From Haliscomenobacter sp033763495 (lineage in GTDB: Bacteria; Bacteroidota; Bacteroidia; Chitinophagales; Saprospiraceae): a DNA stretch of 64,000 nucleotides. The notes under the pieces were generated by a model. That model made no database searches. It was not told the DNA's origin and saw only the letters and a list, made by a program, of their open reading frames with translations. Made by a program: the position numbers and the translations under genes. Shown here piece by piece: positions 26,800 through 35,373 of the stretch (the first letter of the stretch is position 1; the number at the start of each line of letters is the position of its first letter). The stretch covers positions 1 through 64,000 of the forward strand of contig NZ_JANRKL010000095.1 in assembly GCF_033763495.1 (NCBI RefSeq), read 5' to 3'.

Positions 26800-26833
26800 A
26801 TCTTTATGGGGTTTCAAGTTCCGTAATTACCCT

Positions 26834-27006
26834 TATCTTTGAGCCATTGAAAATATTTGGTTATATTTTATTTCGTGGATGGTCCAGGTTAAAGCCCTTT
26901 TACAAGATCATCTACTTCCTTACATGTAAAACCCTGTTAAATAAAATACAATACCTCCATAGAGCCCTCATATCCTGCCCGGAATTATCGAGGGCTCTCC
27001 TTTTTT
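26834..27006 (+). ncRNA. Candidate structured small RNA with own promoter and terminator
   Basis: The 404-base gap between the exonuclease and recQ has no convincing gene. TATCTTTG at 26834-26841 is a -7 box; no good -33 box lies 20 bases above it. The predicted transcript from about 26848 folds as a long hairpin. 26861-26873 pairs with 26939-26951 (12 of 13), 885-888 with 933-936, and 898-904 with 925-931, with an asymmetric 9-nt bulge. AGAGCCCTC (26961-26969) and GAGGGCTCT (26990-26998) then form a terminator hairpin ending in CCTTTTTTG. Size and long bulged stem recall 6S RNA, but I cannot assign a family. Confidence 0.5.
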
Positions 27007-27028
27007 GCGCCCTAAGTAAAGACCCTTT

Positions 27029-27056
27029 CAGCGCCTGTGAAATTTCTCAGGCGCTG
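27029..27056 (+). repeat. 9-bp inverted repeat upstream of recQ
   Basis: CAGCGCCTG (27029-27037) pairs with CAGGCGCTG (27048-27056). It lies between the small-RNA terminator and the recQ -7 box and could be a second terminator (TTAGTTTTCT follows) or an operator. Confidence 0.5.
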
Positions 27057-27091
27057 TTAGTTTTCTGCCTCTTTATTTCATTTCCGTTCCT

Positions 27092-27099
27092 TATGTTTG
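27092..27099 (+). promoter_or_regulatory. -7 box of recQ
   Basis: TATGTTTG at 27092-27099 matches TAnnTTTG and lies 27 bases before the recQ ATG. No TTTG is visible 20 bases above it. Confidence 0.55.
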
Positions 27100-27125
27100 T
27101 ACACAAAATCTGTTGAGGCAAGCGC

Positions 27126-28949
27126 ATGAATTTAGACAAAGCAAAACTCGCCCTCAAGCGATACTTCGGTTATGATCAATTTCGACCTTTGCAGGCTGAT
27201 ATTATTAAGTCAATCTTTTCTGGAAAAGATGCCTTGGTGCTGATGCCAACCGGAGGGGGGAAATCGGTTTGTTTTCAGATCCCGGCAGTAACCCTTCCCG
27301 GCACCTGTATTGTAGTTTCGCCTTTGATCTCTCTGATGAAAGACCAGGTTGAGGGGTTGCGGGCCAACGGTATTGCTGCGGCTTTCATCAACAGTGCCAT
27401 CGATTCTCGGGAGCAATTGCGCGTGGAGGAGTCTTTTTATGCCGGTGAATTGGATCTGTTGTATGTTTCACCGGAAAAACTGGTTTCCGGCAATTTTGTA
27501 TCTATCCTCAAGCGGGGCAAAATCAACCTTTTTGCCATCGACGAAGCGCATTGTATCTCGGCCTGGGGGCATGATTTCCGCCCGGAATACACCCAAATGG
27601 GCATGCTCAAACAGCATTTTCCCAAGGTTCCGGTGGTGGCCCTTACCGCTACGGCCGACAAGCTGACCCGCAAAGACATCGTTGATCAGCTCAAACTGGA
27701 AGAACCCGGAATCTTCATTGCCTCTTTTGATCGCCCCAATTTGAGCCTGGAAGTTCGCCCTGGGCAGCAACGCCTGCAACAAATCGAAGATTTTGTGCGC
27801 AAACATCCCAAACAAGCGGGCATTATTTACACCCTCAGCCGGAAAGCAGCGGAGGACATCGCCGAAAAATTGAAACAAAAAGGCTTCAAAGCTGAAGCTT
27901 ATCACGCAGGTTTGTCACCCGATCGTCGATCCAAAATCCAGGATCATTTCATCAATGACAATCTATTGATCATCTGCGCTACGGTGGCTTTTGGCATGGG
28001 CATCGACAAATCAAATGTGCGTTGGGTGATTCACTACAATTTGCCCAAAAACCTGGAAGGCTACTACCAGGAAATTGGTCGTGCTGGCCGAGATGGTGCC
28101 AAGGCTGACACCTTGTTGTTTTACAGTTTTGCCGATGTAAGTATGCTGCGCGACATCATCCAAAACGGGGAAAATGCCACTCAAAATGAAATTCAGCTGG
28201 TGAAACTGGAACGGATGCAACAATACGCCGAATCCCTGGCCTGTCGTCGGCGCATCCTCCTGGCTTACTTTAGCGAAAACCTAAGTGAAAACTGTGGCAA
28301 TTGTGACATTTGCCGCAATCCACCCCAATCGATTGATGGTACCGTGATTGCCCAAAAGGCGCTATCCGCCGTTTACCGCCTCAATGAACAGGTACCCATG
28401 GGTATGCTCATCGATGTGTTGCGAGGCTCAGGGCGTCGGGAAATCAAACAATTGGGGTATGACAGCATCAAAACCTACGGAGCTGGTCGCGACTTTTCAC
28501 AATGGGATTGGCAACATTACATTATGCAACTGATTAACCTGGGCTACCTGGAAGTCGCCTACGATGCGGCCAATGTACTGCGACTGACGTCAGCCAGCCA
28601 GGAGGTTTTGTTTAAAAATCGCAGTGTAGAGCTCTTCAAACCAACCAGTTACAAAGAGCGGCAGGAAGAAGAAAAAGCCAGCTCCAAAATTAAAGTGCCC
28701 ACTCAGCTCAAAAAAGAGCGGTTGCGCGACGAACTTTTTGAATACCTGCGCCAAATTCGTAAAGAAATTGCTCAAAAAGAGGGAATCCCACCCTACCTCA
28801 TATTTTCAGATGCTACCCTGGAAGAAATGGCCTTCCATAAACCCCAAACTGAGGACGATATGCTGGCCGTTTCGGGTGTAGGTGAAAAAAAACTGGTACA
28901 ATTTGGTTACCGATTCATCAAAGCTATCCGGAATTATGAAAAAAATTAA
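27126..28949 (+). CDS. recQ: ATP-dependent DNA helicase RecQ
   Basis: This 607-residue helicase unwinds DNA 3'-5' in recombination and fork repair. Seen are FGYDQFRPLQADII (motif 0), LMPTGGGKSVCFQ (Walker A), AIDEAHCISAWGHDFRPEY (DExH plus the aromatic-rich loop), FGMGIDKSNVRWVIHYNLP and QEIGRAGRDG (motif VI). The RecQ zinc site is built from CRRRILLAYF, CGNCDIC. A winged helix follows. The C-terminal HRDC domain spans about 525-600 (LRQIRKEIAQKEGIPPYLIF, VSGVGEKKLVQFG). Length is typical. It starts a short rightward run with the exonuclease/GIY-YIG gene 130 bases downstream. Confidence 0.96.
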   Translation: MNLDKAKLALKRYFGYDQFRPLQADIIKSIFSGKDALVLMPTGGGKSVCFQIPAVTLPGTCIVVSPLISLMKDQVEGLRANGIAAAFINSAIDSREQLRVEESFYAGELDLLYVSPEKLVSGNFVSILKRGKINLFAIDEAHCISAWGHDFRPEYTQMGMLKQHFPKVPVVALTATADKLTRKDIVDQLKLEEPGIFIASFDRPNLSLEVRPGQQRLQQIEDFVRKHPKQAGIIYTLSRKAAEDIAEKLKQKGFKAEAYHAGLSPDRRSKIQDHFINDNLLIICATVAFGMGIDKSNVRWVIHYNLPKNLEGYYQEIGRAGRDGAKADTLLFYSFADVSMLRDIIQNGENATQNEIQLVKLERMQQYAESLACRRRILLAYFSENLSENCGNCDICRNPPQSIDGTVIAQKALSAVYRLNEQVPMGMLIDVLRGSGRREIKQLGYDSIKTYGAGRDFSQWDWQHYIMQLINLGYLEVAYDAANVLRLTSASQEVLFKNRSVELFKPTSYKERQEEEKASSKIKVPTQLKKERLRDELFEYLRQIRKEIAQKEGIPPYLIFSDATLEEMAFHKPQTEDDMLAVSGVGEKKLVQFGYRFIKAIRNYEKN

Positions 28950-29017
28950 AACGGGGCTAAAAAATTATTTCTTTACCAAAAGGAACAATTTTTTTAAAAA
29001 ACTTCATTTCAACTCAT

Positions 29018-29025
29018 TATTTTTG
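29018..29025 (+). promoter_or_regulatory. -7 box of the exonuclease/GIY-YIG gene
   Basis: TATTTTTG at 29018-29025, 55 bases upstream of the ATG, fits TAnnTTTG. The -33 region is A/T-rich without a clear TTTG. Confidence 0.5.
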
Positions 29026-29079
29026 AGACTTGCAGCCTCCTGATGAACCAACTTTCAAAAAGTAGATGCGCGAAAGAGA

Positions 29080-30474
29080 ATGAAAAAAAAATATGCCATT
29101 ATTGATGTAGAAACAACCGGAGGAAAAGCATCGCGTGATCGCATTACCGAAATTGCCATAGTACTGCACGATGGCCATCAAATTATCGATAGTTGGGAAA
29201 GCCTGATCAACCCCGAAACCCCTATTCCCTGGAACATCACGGTATTGACTGGCATCAATGACCAGATGGTGGAAAACGCTCCCCGTTTTTTTGAAGTTGC
29301 CCGCAAAATTGTAGAAATGACGGAGGGGGCCATTTTTGTTGCCCACAATGCCCGCTTTGATTACAGCTTTATTGGAGAAGAATTCAAACGTTTGGGCTAT
29401 ACCTATACGCGGCGGCAATTGTGTACGCTGCGCCTGGCCCGTCAAACTATTCCCGGCCTCCATGCCTACGGTTTGGATGCGCTTTCCCGTCATTTTAACA
29501 TCCAGAACCATGCCCGGCACCGGGCTATGGGCGATGTGCAAGCTACCATCAAGGTGCTTGAATACATTTTGCAACATGAGGACAATCGGGAAAAAGCCGA
29601 TCTGCTGATCAATCTGGGCATCAAAGAATCCATGCTGCCCAACAACCTTAATTTAGAAACCATTCATGCCCTTCCTGAAGCTTGTGGGGTGTATTATTTC
29701 CACAATGAGGCCAATGAAGTGGTCTATGTCGGCAAAAGCATCAACATCCAAAAACGCATTGCCGAACATTTTGCTGATAAAACGGATAAAGCTCAGAAGC
29801 TACAGGAACAGGTACACGACATCAGCTACGAGATTACCGGAAGTGAATTGATAGCTCTCCTGCACGAGTCATTTGAAATCAAACGCCTGCTGCCAGGAAT
29901 CAACCGGGCTCAACGCACCCGCAAATTCCCTTACGTGGTGCACAGTTATTACAATGCTGATGGATACCTATGCTTTGGGGTAGCCGAAACAGCCGCCAAA
30001 ACCCGCCGTAAACTGGAGATTCTCGCAGAATTCCACAAAGTTTCTTCCGCCAAAGGCCGCATGAGCAGTGCCCGCCAAAAATTTGAATTGTGCGAAAAAC
30101 TCTTCAATTTTAATACCAATGCTACCGGACCTTGTTTTCATTACCACATCCAACAATGTGCAGGAGCCTGTTTACAAAAAGAACCCCCTGAGGAGTACAA
30201 TGAGCGAGCATTGCGGGCCAAGGAATACCTCTGCCAAATTTTTGAACACAATTTTTTCATCATTGATCAAGGACGGGAAGAAGAAGAATGTGCAATTGTA
30301 CTGGTGGAAAATGGCCATTTAAGGGGTTATGGTTACCTGGAGCGCGAGGCAGTTGTGCAAGACCCAGAAACCCTGCGCAATGCAGTCAAACCTGTTTCCG
30401 GCAATGCCGAAACGAATCGGATCATTGCACGTTTTTTGAGTGACAATCCGCAGGTGGAAACCCTTAAATTTTGA
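29080..30474 (+). CDS. DEDDh exonuclease fused to a GIY-YIG nuclease domain
   Basis: This 464-residue protein combines a DnaQ-type exonuclease and a UvrC/Cho-like endonuclease half. Residues 1-170 carry YAIIDVETTGGKASRDRITE, VAHNARFDYSFIGEE and HRAMGDVQATIKV. Residues about 200-280 carry the GIY-YIG signature ACGVYYFHNEANEVVYVGKS with KRIAEHF. The remainder includes a Cys pair region (CFHYHIQQCAGACL) similar to the UvrC middle. The same architecture is annotated in many Bacteroidota as a polymerase III epsilon-like protein. It probably acts in DNA repair, but its reaction is not known. It follows recQ and is read in the same direction. Confidence 0.9.
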   Translation: MKKKYAIIDVETTGGKASRDRITEIAIVLHDGHQIIDSWESLINPETPIPWNITVLTGINDQMVENAPRFFEVARKIVEMTEGAIFVAHNARFDYSFIGEEFKRLGYTYTRRQLCTLRLARQTIPGLHAYGLDALSRHFNIQNHARHRAMGDVQATIKVLEYILQHEDNREKADLLINLGIKESMLPNNLNLETIHALPEACGVYYFHNEANEVVYVGKSINIQKRIAEHFADKTDKAQKLQEQVHDISYEITGSELIALLHESFEIKRLLPGINRAQRTRKFPYVVHSYYNADGYLCFGVAETAAKTRRKLEILAEFHKVSSAKGRMSSARQKFELCEKLFNFNTNATGPCFHYHIQQCAGACLQKEPPEEYNERALRAKEYLCQIFEHNFFIIDQGREEEECAIVLVENGHLRGYGYLEREAVVQDPETLRNAVKPVSGNAETNRIIARFLSDNPQVETLKF

Positions 30475-30610
30475 CCTAAAAAATACCTGGGGGGAGCCAA
30501 ATGCCAAGATCTAAATTTGGGTTCTAGGTGCAGCCTTGGTGTCCTTTGTGAAAATTAGGTCTCATTGGTTTTTTGAGTTTCACCACAAACTAAAACAAAC
30601 AAAACACAAT

Positions 30611-31393
30611 ATGAAGAAATTTTGCCTTACCCTTGCGTTGCTCGTACTTGCAATGCAAGCCTTCGCTCAGTTAAACCAACCATGGAAGGGCAAAAAATGC
30701 AGCGTAGTCATCACCTACGACGATGCCATCGATCAACATCTGGACAATGCCCTGCCTTTGTTGGACTCCCTTGGCCTCAAAGCCACTTTTTATGTCACTG
30801 CCTTTTCTTCCTCGGTTCAAACCAGGCTGAATGAGTGGAAAAAGCTGGCCACCAAAGGCCATGAATTGGGGAATCACACCCTTTACCATCCTTGCATTGG
30901 AGGTCCGGGCCGCGAATGGGTCAAAGCAGAAAACGACCTGCGCAACTACAGCGTGCAACGCATGCTCAACGAAGTCCGCATGACCAATCTGTTTTTACAA
31001 GCCCTGGATGGCAAAACCAAAAGGACCTTTGCCTTCACTTGTGGAGACATGAAAATTGGGGATTCTTCTTTCATCAAACCACTCAAAAATGATTTTATAG
31101 CCGCCCGCGCAGTCCGCAATGAAATGCACAAGGTAAACGAAATTGACCTCTACAACGTGGACTGTTATATGGTCAATGGCCATACCGGTGACCAAATGAT
31201 CGAATGGGTCAAAAAGGCCATGAATACCCATTCATTGCTGGTCTTGTTGTTTCACGGAGTAGGTGGTGGCAATTCCCTTGATGTATCCATCCCAGCCCAT
31301 CGAAGCTTGTTGCGGTTTTTGAAGCAAAACGAAAAAGACATTTGGATTGCTCCAATGGTCGAGGTTGCTGAACACATCAAGGGTTTGCAGTAA
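30611..31393 (+). CDS. Secreted polysaccharide deacetylase family protein
   Basis: This 260-residue protein has a signal peptide (KFCLTLALLVLAMQAFAQ) and a NodB-fold deacetylase domain. VITYDDAIDQHLDNALPLLD carries the catalytic/metal Asp pair and GHELGNHTLYHPC gives the metal-binding HxxxH. A late LLVLLFHGVGGG supplies the last conserved His. Members remove acetyl groups from chitin, xylan or peptidoglycan. The ATG at 30611 is chosen because the upstream frame lacks a signal peptide. The specific polymer is unknown. Confidence 0.88.
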   Translation: MKKFCLTLALLVLAMQAFAQLNQPWKGKKCSVVITYDDAIDQHLDNALPLLDSLGLKATFYVTAFSSSVQTRLNEWKKLATKGHELGNHTLYHPCIGGPGREWVKAENDLRNYSVQRMLNEVRMTNLFLQALDGKTKRTFAFTCGDMKIGDSSFIKPLKNDFIAARAVRNEMHKVNEIDLYNVDCYMVNGHTGDQMIEWVKKAMNTHSLLVLLFHGVGGGNSLDVSIPAHRSLLRFLKQNEKDIWIAPMVEVAEHIKGLQ

Positions 31394-31472
31394 ACTACTG
31401 TCGTGTTAATGCCATTAACATTTCATTTAAAATTTTACAAGAGCCATTGCGTTTTGTTCTCGTAAATCGAAC

Positions 31473-31480
31473 TAAATTTG
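31473..31480 (+). promoter_or_regulatory. -7 box of the DUF1573 gene
   Basis: TAAATTTG at 31473-31480 matches TAnnTTTG and lies 34 bases above the ATG at 31514. TTTTG at 31452-31456 and TTG at 31447-31449 are possible -33 boxes with 16 and 23 bases between. Confidence 0.55.
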
Positions 31481-31513
31481 TGTAAGATTTTAAAAAACCA
31501 AAATCATAAAGTG

Positions 31514-31948
31514 ATGAAGAAATTGTTCTTTGTAGCCGTACTGCTGATGGGTGCCGTTTTTGCTGTACAAGCACAAGATGCTGGTAAAGCGCCTAAGATG
31601 GTATTTGAAGCAGAAACCATCGATTATGGCAAGGTCAAAGAAGGTGGCGAACCTTATCGCGTCTTCAAATTTAAAAACGTAGGTGATGCTGAGCTGATCA
31701 TCACTTCTGCTCGTGGTAGCTGCGGTTGTACGGTTCCTACTTACACTGAAAAGCCAATCAAGCCAGGTGAAAGTGGTGAAATCAAAGTACGTTACGATAC
31801 GAAGCGCGTTGGTCCATTTACCAAAAACGTAACGGTAACTACCAACGAAAAAGAAAATACCCACCTGTTGACCATCAAGGGTGAAGTCCTGAAAGCTGAA
31901 GAGCAGCAAGGCGTTCCAACCAAAACTGGCGGTGTGTTCAACAACTAA
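31514..31948 (+). CDS. DUF1573 exported protein
   Basis: This 144-residue protein has a signal peptide (KKLFFVAVLLMGAVFAVQAQ) and one DUF1573 domain, an immunoglobulin-like fold abundant in Bacteroidota. Family marks are IDYGKVKEGGEPYRVFKFKN, SCGCTVPTYTEKPIKPGESG and IKVRYDTKRVGPFTKNVTV. The two Cys of SCGC are typical. It is probably periplasmic or surface-located and its function is unknown. The start at 31514 follows a GTG and gives a clean signal peptide. A strong terminator follows at 31998-32031, and a promoter stands in front, so it is probably a single-gene unit. Confidence 0.9.
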   Translation: MKKLFFVAVLLMGAVFAVQAQDAGKAPKMVFEAETIDYGKVKEGGEPYRVFKFKNVGDAELIITSARGSCGCTVPTYTEKPIKPGESGEIKVRYDTKRVGPFTKNVTVTTNEKENTHLLTIKGEVLKAEEQQGVPTKTGGVFNN

Positions 31949-31997
31949 TTGAGTCTAATTTTTTTCAGCAAATTTTCTTTGGTGAAAAAAAACGCTC

Positions 31998-32031
31998 AAA
32001 AGCCTTGCACTTTTCGAAGTGTAAGGCTTTT
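31998..32031 (+). terminator. Intrinsic terminator after DUF1573
   Basis: 31998-32012 (AAAAGCCTTGCACTT) pairs with 32017-32031 (AAGTGTAAGGCTTTT) around TTCG with one G-U pair, followed by more T. Confidence 0.88.
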
Positions 32032-32050
32032 TTTGTGTGCCGAATCAGGG

Positions 32051-32098
32051 GTTTTATCAGGTAGAGCCGTTGCATGCAACGGCTCTACCTGATAAAAC
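32051..32098. repeat. 48-bp perfect palindrome
   Basis: Positions 32051-32074 are the exact reverse complement of 32075-32098 with no spacer, centred on TGCATGCA. It lies between the plus-strand terminator of DUF1573 and the minus-strand terminator of a candidate small RNA, in the 421-base gap before the second acylase gene. Confidence 0.9.
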
Positions 32099-32170
32099 AA
32101 AAAAACCCTTGCTGAACCACTCCAGCAAGGGCCTCTAACCCAAACAAATAAACACAAAAACTACTTTAAG
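32099..32170 (-). ncRNA. Candidate small RNA (about 70 nt) with full promoter and terminator
   Basis: On the minus strand, TTTG (32208-32205), a 20-base spacer and TAACTTTG (32184-32177) form a full Bacteroidota promoter. About 50 bases into the predicted transcript, CCCTTGCTG and CAGCAAGGG (32131-32123 and 32114-32106) form a hairpin followed by seven U (32105-32099). There is no reading frame of note inside, and no minus-strand gene lies upstream that would need this terminator, so an independent small RNA is the simplest reading. No family recognised. Confidence 0.6.
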
Positions 32171-32176
32171 ATTCAA

Positions 32177-32208
32177 CAAAGTTACAGTACTTTTTTCAAG
32201 CAATCAAA
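32177..32208 (-). promoter_or_regulatory. Promoter of the candidate small RNA (TTTG-N20-TAACTTTG)
   Basis: It has the same box sequences and the same 20-base spacing as the anti-sigma, rluD and WYL gene promoters in this window. Confidence 0.65.
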
Positions 32209-32369
32209 TATTTTATCAAAATTTTATTCCGCAAAAGTAAATTTTGAAAAACAGCATTCCTACTTTAGTAAAATAGCTTCTGTTTCCTACTCTTAATGAA
32301 TTCTTTATTACCTTGCAATCCTCGTATACGGAAGTTCAAACTTTACTTTTACCTGTAATCGATAAAGCC

Positions 32370-34811
32370 ATGCGTTTTTTGACTTTGGGTATACTTACCT
32401 TATTTAGTGTAGGTTTACTCTGGGTGCTGGATACCCACAATCCCTTTGGTAGTCCTGTACCAGCAATGGGGCGTTTGCTCAATCCGGTCACTGGCTTTTG
32501 GGCCAACGCCGAACCTCAAGGGGATTTCTCCAATCAAAAATTGTTGCTTTCCGGCTTAAATAAGCCTGTCGACCTGGTTTTTGATGAGCGTCAGGTGCCG
32601 CACATTTTTGCCACCAATACCGAAGATGTGTTTTTTGCACAGGGCTACATCACAGCCTACAATCGCTTATGGCAAATGGACATGTCGACCCGCAAGGTCA
32701 GTGGCCGTTTGGCAGAAGTGGTAGGTGAACGAGCCCTGTCCTCCGATCTGTTGCAGCGCCGCAAAGGGATTGTCAAAGCAGCTGAAGCCATGCTCAAAGC
32801 CTGGGAAAAATCTCCTGAAGACAGCAAAGCGCTCCACGCTTATGTAGCCGGGGTCAATGCTTATATCAGTGCCCTCAAACCCGCCCAATACCCCCTGGAA
32901 TACAAGTTAATGGGATTTAAGCCGGAGCCCTGGTCTGCTTTGCGTTCGGTTTTGTTCATCAAAGCCATGGCCGAAGACCTCTGCGCCCGCAATGAGGACC
33001 TCGCAGCCACCAATACCCGCACCATTTTGGGTGAAGAAGCTTTCCGGGATTTGTTTCCTGAGTACAACCCTAAACAATCCCCGATCATTCCCAGCGAGGT
33101 GAAATGGAATTTTGCCCCGGTACAGCCCCTGCCTAAGGTTGAAATGGCTGAAAGCATCCTCAGTGGTTTGTTTCCCGATCAAAACATTCCCCAACCCTTC
33201 GAAGGCATTGGTAGCAACAACTGGGCCGTTGGGCCACAAAAAACCCTAAACGGCAACCCCATTTTGTGTAATGATCCTCACCTTGGTCTGACCCTACCCT
33301 CCATATGGTTTGAAATCCAAATGCAATGCCCGGATTTTAATGCTTACGGCGTTTCTTTGCCCGGTTTGCCCGGCATTGCGATTGGGTTCAACGAAAACAT
33401 TGCCTGGGGAGAAACCAATGTTGGCCAGGATGTACTGGATTGGTACGCCATCAAGTGGGCTGACAAGGACAAACAAAGTTATCATTTTGACGGTGGTACC
33501 CGGCAATTGGAAACCAGAGAAGAAATCATCCAGGTAAAAGGCCGCAAAGACCCCGTCAAAATTCAGGTAAAATATACCCATTGGGGGCCGCTGGTTTTTG
33601 GCGATTCCACCAACTCGCCCTATTATAGCCTGGCCATGCACTGGTTGCCTTCTGAAAATCCCGGCAAAAGGGACCATTACGAGTTGGCCAGTTTTATTCG
33701 GTTGATGAAAGCGAAAAATTACGCCGATTACGATGCCGCTTTGACTGGCTACGATGCCCCGGCCCAAAACTTCGTTTTTGCTGCCCGTGACGGCGACATT
33801 GCTTTAAAAGTCAATGGAAAATTCCCCATCAAACGCAAAGAACAAGGACGGTTCATCCAGGATGGCTCCTTGTCCAACAATGCCTGGCAGGGGTACATTC
33901 CGCGTGAACAAATTCCCCAGGTACACAATCCTAGCCGGGGATTTGTAGCTTCCGCCAATCAACATTCCACCGACGAAACCTATCCTTACTATTACAATGG
34001 TGGATTTGACGATTACCGCGGCCGCTTCATCAACCGCAGCCTAGAAGCCATGGACAGCATTACGGTGAAAGACTTGATGGCCTTACAAAACAATCCACAT
34101 AGTTTGCAGGCTGAAGAAGCGCTTCCCTTGCTCCTCAAATTATTGCCCCGCGATCAACTCAAGGATCGTGAAAAAGCTGTGCTCAAAAAACTGGAAAAAT
34201 GGGGTGGAAACTATCAGTACCAAAAAACAGAACCCGCCATTTTTCAAGCCTGGTTTGACAGTACTTATGTAATGAGTTTTGATGAAATCATTCGCTGGCG
34301 TGATTCGGTGGAGGTATTGAGTGTAGAAAGTTGGCGCTTTTTAGATTTGTTGGATAAGACCCCAAATCATGCCATTTTTGACTGGCAAAAAACCAAGAAG
34401 GCCGAAACCGCTGCCGATTTGGTGCTAAGTGCTTTTCAAAAGGTATGCAAGGATTTGAACAAAACACCGGCAAGAACCTGGGGTAGTCTCAATAACGCTT
34501 CTGTCAATCACTTGGCACGGATTCCAGCCTTTTCGCGGACCAATCTGCCCATCAGTGGCCATGCCCAGGCTCCCAACGCCATTCGCAATGGCCATGGCCC
34601 TTCTTGGCGCATGGTGGTTGAATTGGGCAAAGACGGTGTAAAAGCTTGGGGCGTTTACCCAGGCGGTTCATCTGGCAATCCAGGTAGTCCTTTTTATGAC
34701 CATATGGTTGACCAGTGGGCCAAGGGGGAGTACAATGAATTGTTTTTCATGCGCAATGCGCAGGACAAGCGCAAAGCACAGAAAAGTGTATGGTCTTTTA
34801 ATCCTAAGTAG
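32370..34811 (+). CDS. Penicillin acylase family protein (Ntn hydrolase), second copy
   Basis: This 813-residue protein is a second member of the penicillin acylase family, unlike the one at 7680-10082 in most of its sequence. An uncleaved or signal-anchor helix (LTLGILTLFSVGLLWVL) starts it. VPHIFATNTEDVFFAQGYIT belongs to the alpha chain. EGIGSNNWAVGP carries the nucleophile Ser282, exposed by self-cleavage, with LCNDPHLGLTLPSIW following. The start at 32370 (ATG) is preferred over a TTG 57 bases earlier. It probably acts on an N-acyl compound outside the cytoplasm. Confidence 0.9.
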   Translation: MRFLTLGILTLFSVGLLWVLDTHNPFGSPVPAMGRLLNPVTGFWANAEPQGDFSNQKLLLSGLNKPVDLVFDERQVPHIFATNTEDVFFAQGYITAYNRLWQMDMSTRKVSGRLAEVVGERALSSDLLQRRKGIVKAAEAMLKAWEKSPEDSKALHAYVAGVNAYISALKPAQYPLEYKLMGFKPEPWSALRSVLFIKAMAEDLCARNEDLAATNTRTILGEEAFRDLFPEYNPKQSPIIPSEVKWNFAPVQPLPKVEMAESILSGLFPDQNIPQPFEGIGSNNWAVGPQKTLNGNPILCNDPHLGLTLPSIWFEIQMQCPDFNAYGVSLPGLPGIAIGFNENIAWGETNVGQDVLDWYAIKWADKDKQSYHFDGGTRQLETREEIIQVKGRKDPVKIQVKYTHWGPLVFGDSTNSPYYSLAMHWLPSENPGKRDHYELASFIRLMKAKNYADYDAALTGYDAPAQNFVFAARDGDIALKVNGKFPIKRKEQGRFIQDGSLSNNAWQGYIPREQIPQVHNPSRGFVASANQHSTDETYPYYYNGGFDDYRGRFINRSLEAMDSITVKDLMALQNNPHSLQAEEALPLLLKLLPRDQLKDREKAVLKKLEKWGGNYQYQKTEPAIFQAWFDSTYVMSFDEIIRWRDSVEVLSVESWRFLDLLDKTPNHAIFDWQKTKKAETAADLVLSAFQKVCKDLNKTPARTWGSLNNASVNHLARIPAFSRTNLPISGHAQAPNAIRNGHGPSWRMVVELGKDGVKAWGVYPGGSSGNPGSPFYDHMVDQWAKGEYNELFFMRNAQDKRKAQKSVWSFNPK

Positions 34812-34843
34812 TCGGGCAAACGCCTATTCAAAATGCAATCATC

Positions 34844-35194
34844 ATGATCAAAAATATTCTTGCAAATTTGGCTCTGGCCCTGGCCTATGTAGTGCTGCCT
34901 TTGTTCCTGCCCTGGTGGAGCGTGGCCATTGTGGCCTTTGTTTTTGGGTATTTGGCAAGCAACGGCCTCCGAGCATTTTCACAAGCCAGTAGCGTTCTGG
35001 CTTTGATATGGGGGATGTGGGTACAAATGCAAAACGCACCCAACGGAGGATTGCTGGCCGGAAAAATCGGTGACCTATTTGGTGGCATCAGCGCAGTTCA
35101 ATTGGTACTCATTACCGCTGCACTGGGAGGCTTGATTGGGGGGCTGTTTGGGTATTTGGGCTACTCGTTCAAACAAGTGACTCGCCCGGCATAG
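34844..35194 (+). CDS. Small integral membrane protein, unknown function
   Basis: This 116-residue protein is largely hydrophobic with about four membrane segments (LALALAYVVLPLFLPWW, AIVAFVFGYLASN, ASSVLALIWGMWVQ, VLITAALGGLIGGLFGYLGY). It follows the acylase gene by 32 bases on the same strand and may share its transcript. There are no charged catalytic motifs, and I do not recognise the family. Confidence 0.7.
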   Translation: MIKNILANLALALAYVVLPLFLPWWSVAIVAFVFGYLASNGLRAFSQASSVLALIWGMWVQMQNAPNGGLLAGKIGDLFGGISAVQLVLITAALGGLIGGLFGYLGYSFKQVTRPA

Positions 35195-35373
35195 GTACAA
35201 AACAAAATCAGCGGAAAATTGATTTTTTTCTCAGTATGAATCAACTTTTAAGTTAAACCAACCAGTTGAAGCTGATTAACCGATCTTTCCAAGAAACTCG
35301 TCTATAAAAATTGCTCCACGCCAGAAATGAAGAGATTTTTGAAGAAAATCAATTCAGCATTAAATCAAAAGCT

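Noticed and set aside
26787..27116. 109-codon plus-strand frame between the exonuclease and recQ
   Set aside because: It begins in a repeat, crosses a terminator hairpin and the recQ -7 box, and its composition is not protein-like.
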